From assembly GCA_019423265.1 (NCBI GenBank), contig JAHZBS010000002.1, positions 9,765-51,468 on the forward strand: DNA of 41,704 nucleotides, in the 5' to 3' direction. Position numbers and translations under genes: made by a program. The notes below the pieces were generated by a model, which was not told the DNA's origin, did no database searches, and was given only the letters and a program-made list of their open reading frames with translations. Within the stretch, counting starts at the first letter, position 1. Each line of letters opens with the position of its first letter. The DNA comes from Clostridiales bacterium. Lineage in GTDB: Bacteria; Bacillota_A; Clostridia; Lachnospirales; Bianqueaceae. Below, piece after piece: positions 39,293 through 41,704 of the stretch.

Positions 39293-40945
39293 ATGAAAAA
39301 AGTATCAATTCGGGTATGGAGCCTGTTGGTTACAATGTGTATGCTGGTAACCGTCTTTACGGGATGCGGAAATGGCAATACCCAGTCAAACAGTAGTCAG
39401 GAATCAAAACAGGAATCCAGTCAAGAATCGGAGACCTCATCGGAGAGTGGCGGGGAATCTTCCGGGACAACAAGCAATTTAAATGAAACACAGGAATTGG
39501 TTCTCGGCAGCGTTCGCGATATCATTCCAGGAGATGGCGACGCTTATTATGTAAGTCTGAGCGCGGATGTGTGGGAGCCGTTGACCCGCGATGTGGAAGG
39601 CGCCATTGAACCAGGCCTTGCAAAATCATGGGAGCACAATGAGGAGTGTACCGAGTGGATTTTTCATCTTCGGGATGATGTCTATTTCCACAATGGAGAA
39701 AAGTTCAATGCGGATATTGTGCTTGCCAATATTGAGCGGTATAAAAAAGGGCCGATGACATCCACGTATGTATCCATTGACATCGACAAAACTTTTCCGG
39801 GTCTGTTGACAACGGAGGCGGTGGATGAGTATACGGTGAAGTTGACGTTCTCTGACCCTGTCCCCACACTGGAATATATGGTGAGCAACTATGGCTCTCC
39901 TATGTACCATCCGGATTGTTTTGACGCGGAAACCGGCGCCGTCACCTCTTTCGTCATTGGCACAGGGCGGTATATAATTAAAGAACACGTACAGGATCAG
40001 TACGCTGTTTTTGAGAGAAATGACAACTACTATGGCGATTATATGCCGTATATTAAGACCGTGCGCGTCAAGCGGATTCCTGATGCCGACGCCCGATATG
40101 CTGCCATAAAGTCCGGGGAAGTCATGGCGTTGGTGGACAACGGCGCGATTTTAACAGCTCAGGTGGAGGAACTTCTCTCGTCGGATGACCGGTTTGATGT
40201 GGTCATGTCCAAGAGCCATATGACCCATTATCTAAAGGTAAACGGTGAAAAGTTCCCCTTCAACGATGTCCGCATGCGTCAGGCTGTCAGCTATGCAATC
40301 GATCGTGAAACGATCAATGAGCAGCTGTGGGGCGGCCTCTGCACGCCGGCATACAATATTCTGAGCTACCGCACTCCCTTCTACAAGGATATCCAGGGTG
40401 AATACAACATGGATAAGGCAAAGGAACTTGCAGAGGAAGTGCTGCAAGGCCAGCGGGTATCGGTGGATATGATTATATCGGAGAGCCGTGCGGCCAGCTA
40501 TCCGTACAAGGCGGAAGCGGAATATCTACAGTCCGAGCTTGCCAAAATCGGGCTCGACGTCAATATCAAGATTCTAGATAGCACTCTCTACAATGAAGCG
40601 AGGAACAACGGCGATTATAACTGCACTTTAGATGCCCATGGATTCAACAACGCGGATCCCTACTCCAATCTCTTTGGCTATATCGGAACAGAGGGCGGCT
40701 CCAACGTCAAGTACCACTTTGGTTACAGCAACGCTGAAGTAGACGCTCTGCTTGCGGAGGTCAAGGTCACCGCAGATGAACAAAAGCGCAAAGAGATTTA
40801 CGACCAGATCCAAGTGATTGCGGCGGAGGAACTTCCCATGATCCCCATCCTGTACGATGTCAATGTCAACGTACACAACAAGGCCATTACCGGATACAAG
40901 ACCGTTCCCGGTATTGAATGGGCTACGATTCAGTGGGCTGAATAA
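39293..40945 (+). CDS. Family 5 (Opp/Dpp/Nik-type) solute-binding lipoprotein under B12 control
   Basis: 550 residues from the ATG at 39293 behind TTGGAGGA. Signal peptide with lipobox FTGC and a Gln/Ser/Glu-rich linker, then SBP_bac_5 features: YVSLSADVWEPLTRD, GLAKSWEHNEECTEWIFHLR, DDVYFHNGEKFNADIVLANI, VRMRQAVSYAIDRETI and the C-terminal IYDQIQVIAAEELPMIPILY. Family members bind peptides, nickel complexes, opines and other ligands. The cobalamin riboswitch upstream suggests a cobalt-, corrinoid- or B12-linked nutrient; the ligand cannot be told from the sequence. Confidence 0.92.
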   Translation: MKKVSIRVWSLLVTMCMLVTVFTGCGNGNTQSNSSQESKQESSQESETSSESGGESSGTTSNLNETQELVLGSVRDIIPGDGDAYYVSLSADVWEPLTRDVEGAIEPGLAKSWEHNEECTEWIFHLRDDVYFHNGEKFNADIVLANIERYKKGPMTSTYVSIDIDKTFPGLLTTEAVDEYTVKLTFSDPVPTLEYMVSNYGSPMYHPDCFDAETGAVTSFVIGTGRYIIKEHVQDQYAVFERNDNYYGDYMPYIKTVRVKRIPDADARYAAIKSGEVMALVDNGAILTAQVEELLSSDDRFDVVMSKSHMTHYLKVNGEKFPFNDVRMRQAVSYAIDRETINEQLWGGLCTPAYNILSYRTPFYKDIQGEYNMDKAKELAEEVLQGQRVSVDMIISESRAASYPYKAEAEYLQSELAKIGLDVNIKILDSTLYNEARNNGDYNCTLDAHGFNNADPYSNLFGYIGTEGGSNVKYHFGYSNAEVDALLAEVKVTADEQKRKEIYDQIQVIAAEELPMIPILYDVNVNVHNKAITGYKTVPGIEWATIQWAE

Positions 40946-40968
40946 AATAGAAAAACGTATTGTATCAC

Positions 40969-41008
40969 GATGCAGGGGAGATTTGCTTAAGGCGCGCTCC
41001 CCTGCATC
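40969..41008 (+). promoter_or_regulatory. Intergenic stem-loop between binding protein and permease
   Basis: GATGCAGGGGAG and CTCCCCTGCATC form a 12-bp perfect stem with a 16-nt loop and no T run. It likely stabilises the upstream message or partly attenuates, giving more binding protein than permease. Confidence 0.7.
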
Positions 41009-41028
41009 ATGATTTGGAGATATAGCAG

Positions 41029-41704
41029 ATGGGAATTGTAAAATATATCGGAAAACGGTTATTGACGCTGATTCCTGTTCTATTGGGTATTACGATCCTC
41101 GCATTTATTTTGAACTGCATGACGCCAGGAGATCCGGTGGAAATGATTCTCACCCGGGACGGGGATGTTATGCCAACGCAGGAACAGATCGATATTGTGA
41201 CGGAACGGCTAGGACTCAACGACCCCTACCCAATTCAGTACATTAAATGGCTAAAAAACAGTCTGACCGGAGAATTCGGCCAGTCCTTTGTCACAAATAA
41301 AAGCATCTCGTCGGAGATGATGCGCCGCCTGCCGTATACGCTAAAAATTGCGGTGCTAGCCATGGCGTTTACAGTGGTGCTGGGATTGGGGCTGGGGATC
41401 CTGATGGCCGCCTTTCGCGACAGCTGGGCGGATCGGATACTCCGAAGCCTGACAACTGTCATGCTGTCCATCCCTGGCTTTTGGCTGTCGATCCTCTTAA
41501 TTTATCTGTTCTGCGAAAAATGGCAGCTGCTGCCGAGCAGCGGATACAGTGGGTTTACGTCGCTGCTGCTCCCTTCCTTTAGCGTCGCCTGTTCAACCAT
41601 AGGCGTATCGGCTCGCCTGACAAGATCCAGTATACTGGATGAGCTGGGGCGGCAGTATATTACCGTGGCCAAGGCCAAGGGTTTAAAAAATAAGGCGGTT
41701 GTGA
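41029..41704 (+). CDS. ABC transporter permease, DppB/NikB type (3' end outside window)
   Basis: 225 residues are visible from the ATG at 41029 (TTGGAGAT upstream); the frame runs off the window. The N-terminus (YIGKRLLTLIPVLLGITILA) and the segment MTPGDPVEMILTRDGDVMPT, then FGQSFVTNKSISSEMMRRLP, are the signature of the first permease of Opp/Dpp/Nik importers. The EAA-loop beginning is seen at the end (SARLTRSSILDELGRQYITV, AKAKGL). It follows the binding protein by 83 bp. A second permease and two ATPases should follow outside. Confidence 0.92.
   Translation, partial: MGIVKYIGKRLLTLIPVLLGITILAFILNCMTPGDPVEMILTRDGDVMPTQEQIDIVTERLGLNDPYPIQYIKWLKNSLTGEFGQSFVTNKSISSEMMRRLPYTLKIAVLAMAFTVVLGLGLGILMAAFRDSWADRILRSLTTVMLSIPGFWLSILLIYLFCEKWQLLPSSGYSGFTSLLLPSFSVACSTIGVSARLTRSSILDELGRQYITVAKAKGLKNKAVV

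Noticed and set aside
1..41704. CRISPR array, rRNA or a diversity-generating retroelement
   Set aside because: No regularly spaced repeats, no rRNA sequence and no reverse transcriptase or template/variable repeat pair were seen, although the fibre gene was examined for one.

Overview
The window looks like a chromosomal segment of a Gram-positive gut bacterium of the class Clostridia, probably near Oscillospiraceae. This is an inference from the AGGAGG-type ribosome binding sites, LplB/LplC/lipoprotein ABC systems, lipobox solute-binding proteins, mixed ATG/GTG/TTG starts and Firmicutes-type siphophage genes. Three blocks differ in base composition. Positions 1-13.7 kb are GC-rich host metabolism. 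About 14.7-38.2 kb is a lower-GC prophage-derived element. From 38.3 kb to the end is host transport again.

Left block: the end of a glycerophosphodiester phosphodiesterase, then on the minus strand an MGH1-like glycoside hydrolase behind a membrane-anchored AraC-type regulator. A plus-strand carbohydrate locus follows: two ABC permeases and a lipoprotein binding protein of the LplB/LplC/LplA type, two large right-handed beta-helix proteins without signal peptides, and between them a collapsed GH94-type phosphorylase pseudogene. The likely scheme is sensing outside, import of an oligosaccharide, and intracellular breakdown. The substrate cannot be read from the sequence.

Middle block: a CI-like repressor with two divergent promoters and shared operators, early genes (HTH protein, DUF4373-type replication protein, DUF3789 micro-protein, ArpU/DUF1492-like late regulator), then tail and lysis genes: HK97-gp10-like and tail-completion proteins, major tail protein, tail chaperone with an in-phase GGGAAAC slippery heptamer and a -1 frame extension, 1201-residue tape measure, Dit, Tal, a large tip/fibre protein, XhlA-like protein, holin and amidase. 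Small and large terminase, portal and major capsid genes are absent. All that is left of a head module is a multiply frameshifted ClpP-like prohead protease remnant. Decayed head genes next to intact tail and lysis genes make this a candidate flexible (F-type) tailocin, or else a defective prophage.

Accessory end of the element (31.9-38.2 kb): an AntA/AntB antirepressor, two diverged copies of an Uma2-XRE-micro-protein cassette offset by exactly 2400 bp, a Panacea-domain antitoxin with an unrecognised partner between them, a 133-bp structured element inserted in a ribosome binding site with a 7-bp target duplication, and a tyrosine recombinase with a consensus promoter. The element ends in a duplicated 3' end of a tmRNA-like gene (attR). 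No intact tmRNA or matching attL is present in the window.

Right block: a consensus promoter, a cobalamin riboswitch with an intrinsic terminator, a family 5 (Opp/Nik/Dpp type) solute-binding lipoprotein, and a DppB/NikB-type permease cut by the window end. This is a B12-controlled transporter.
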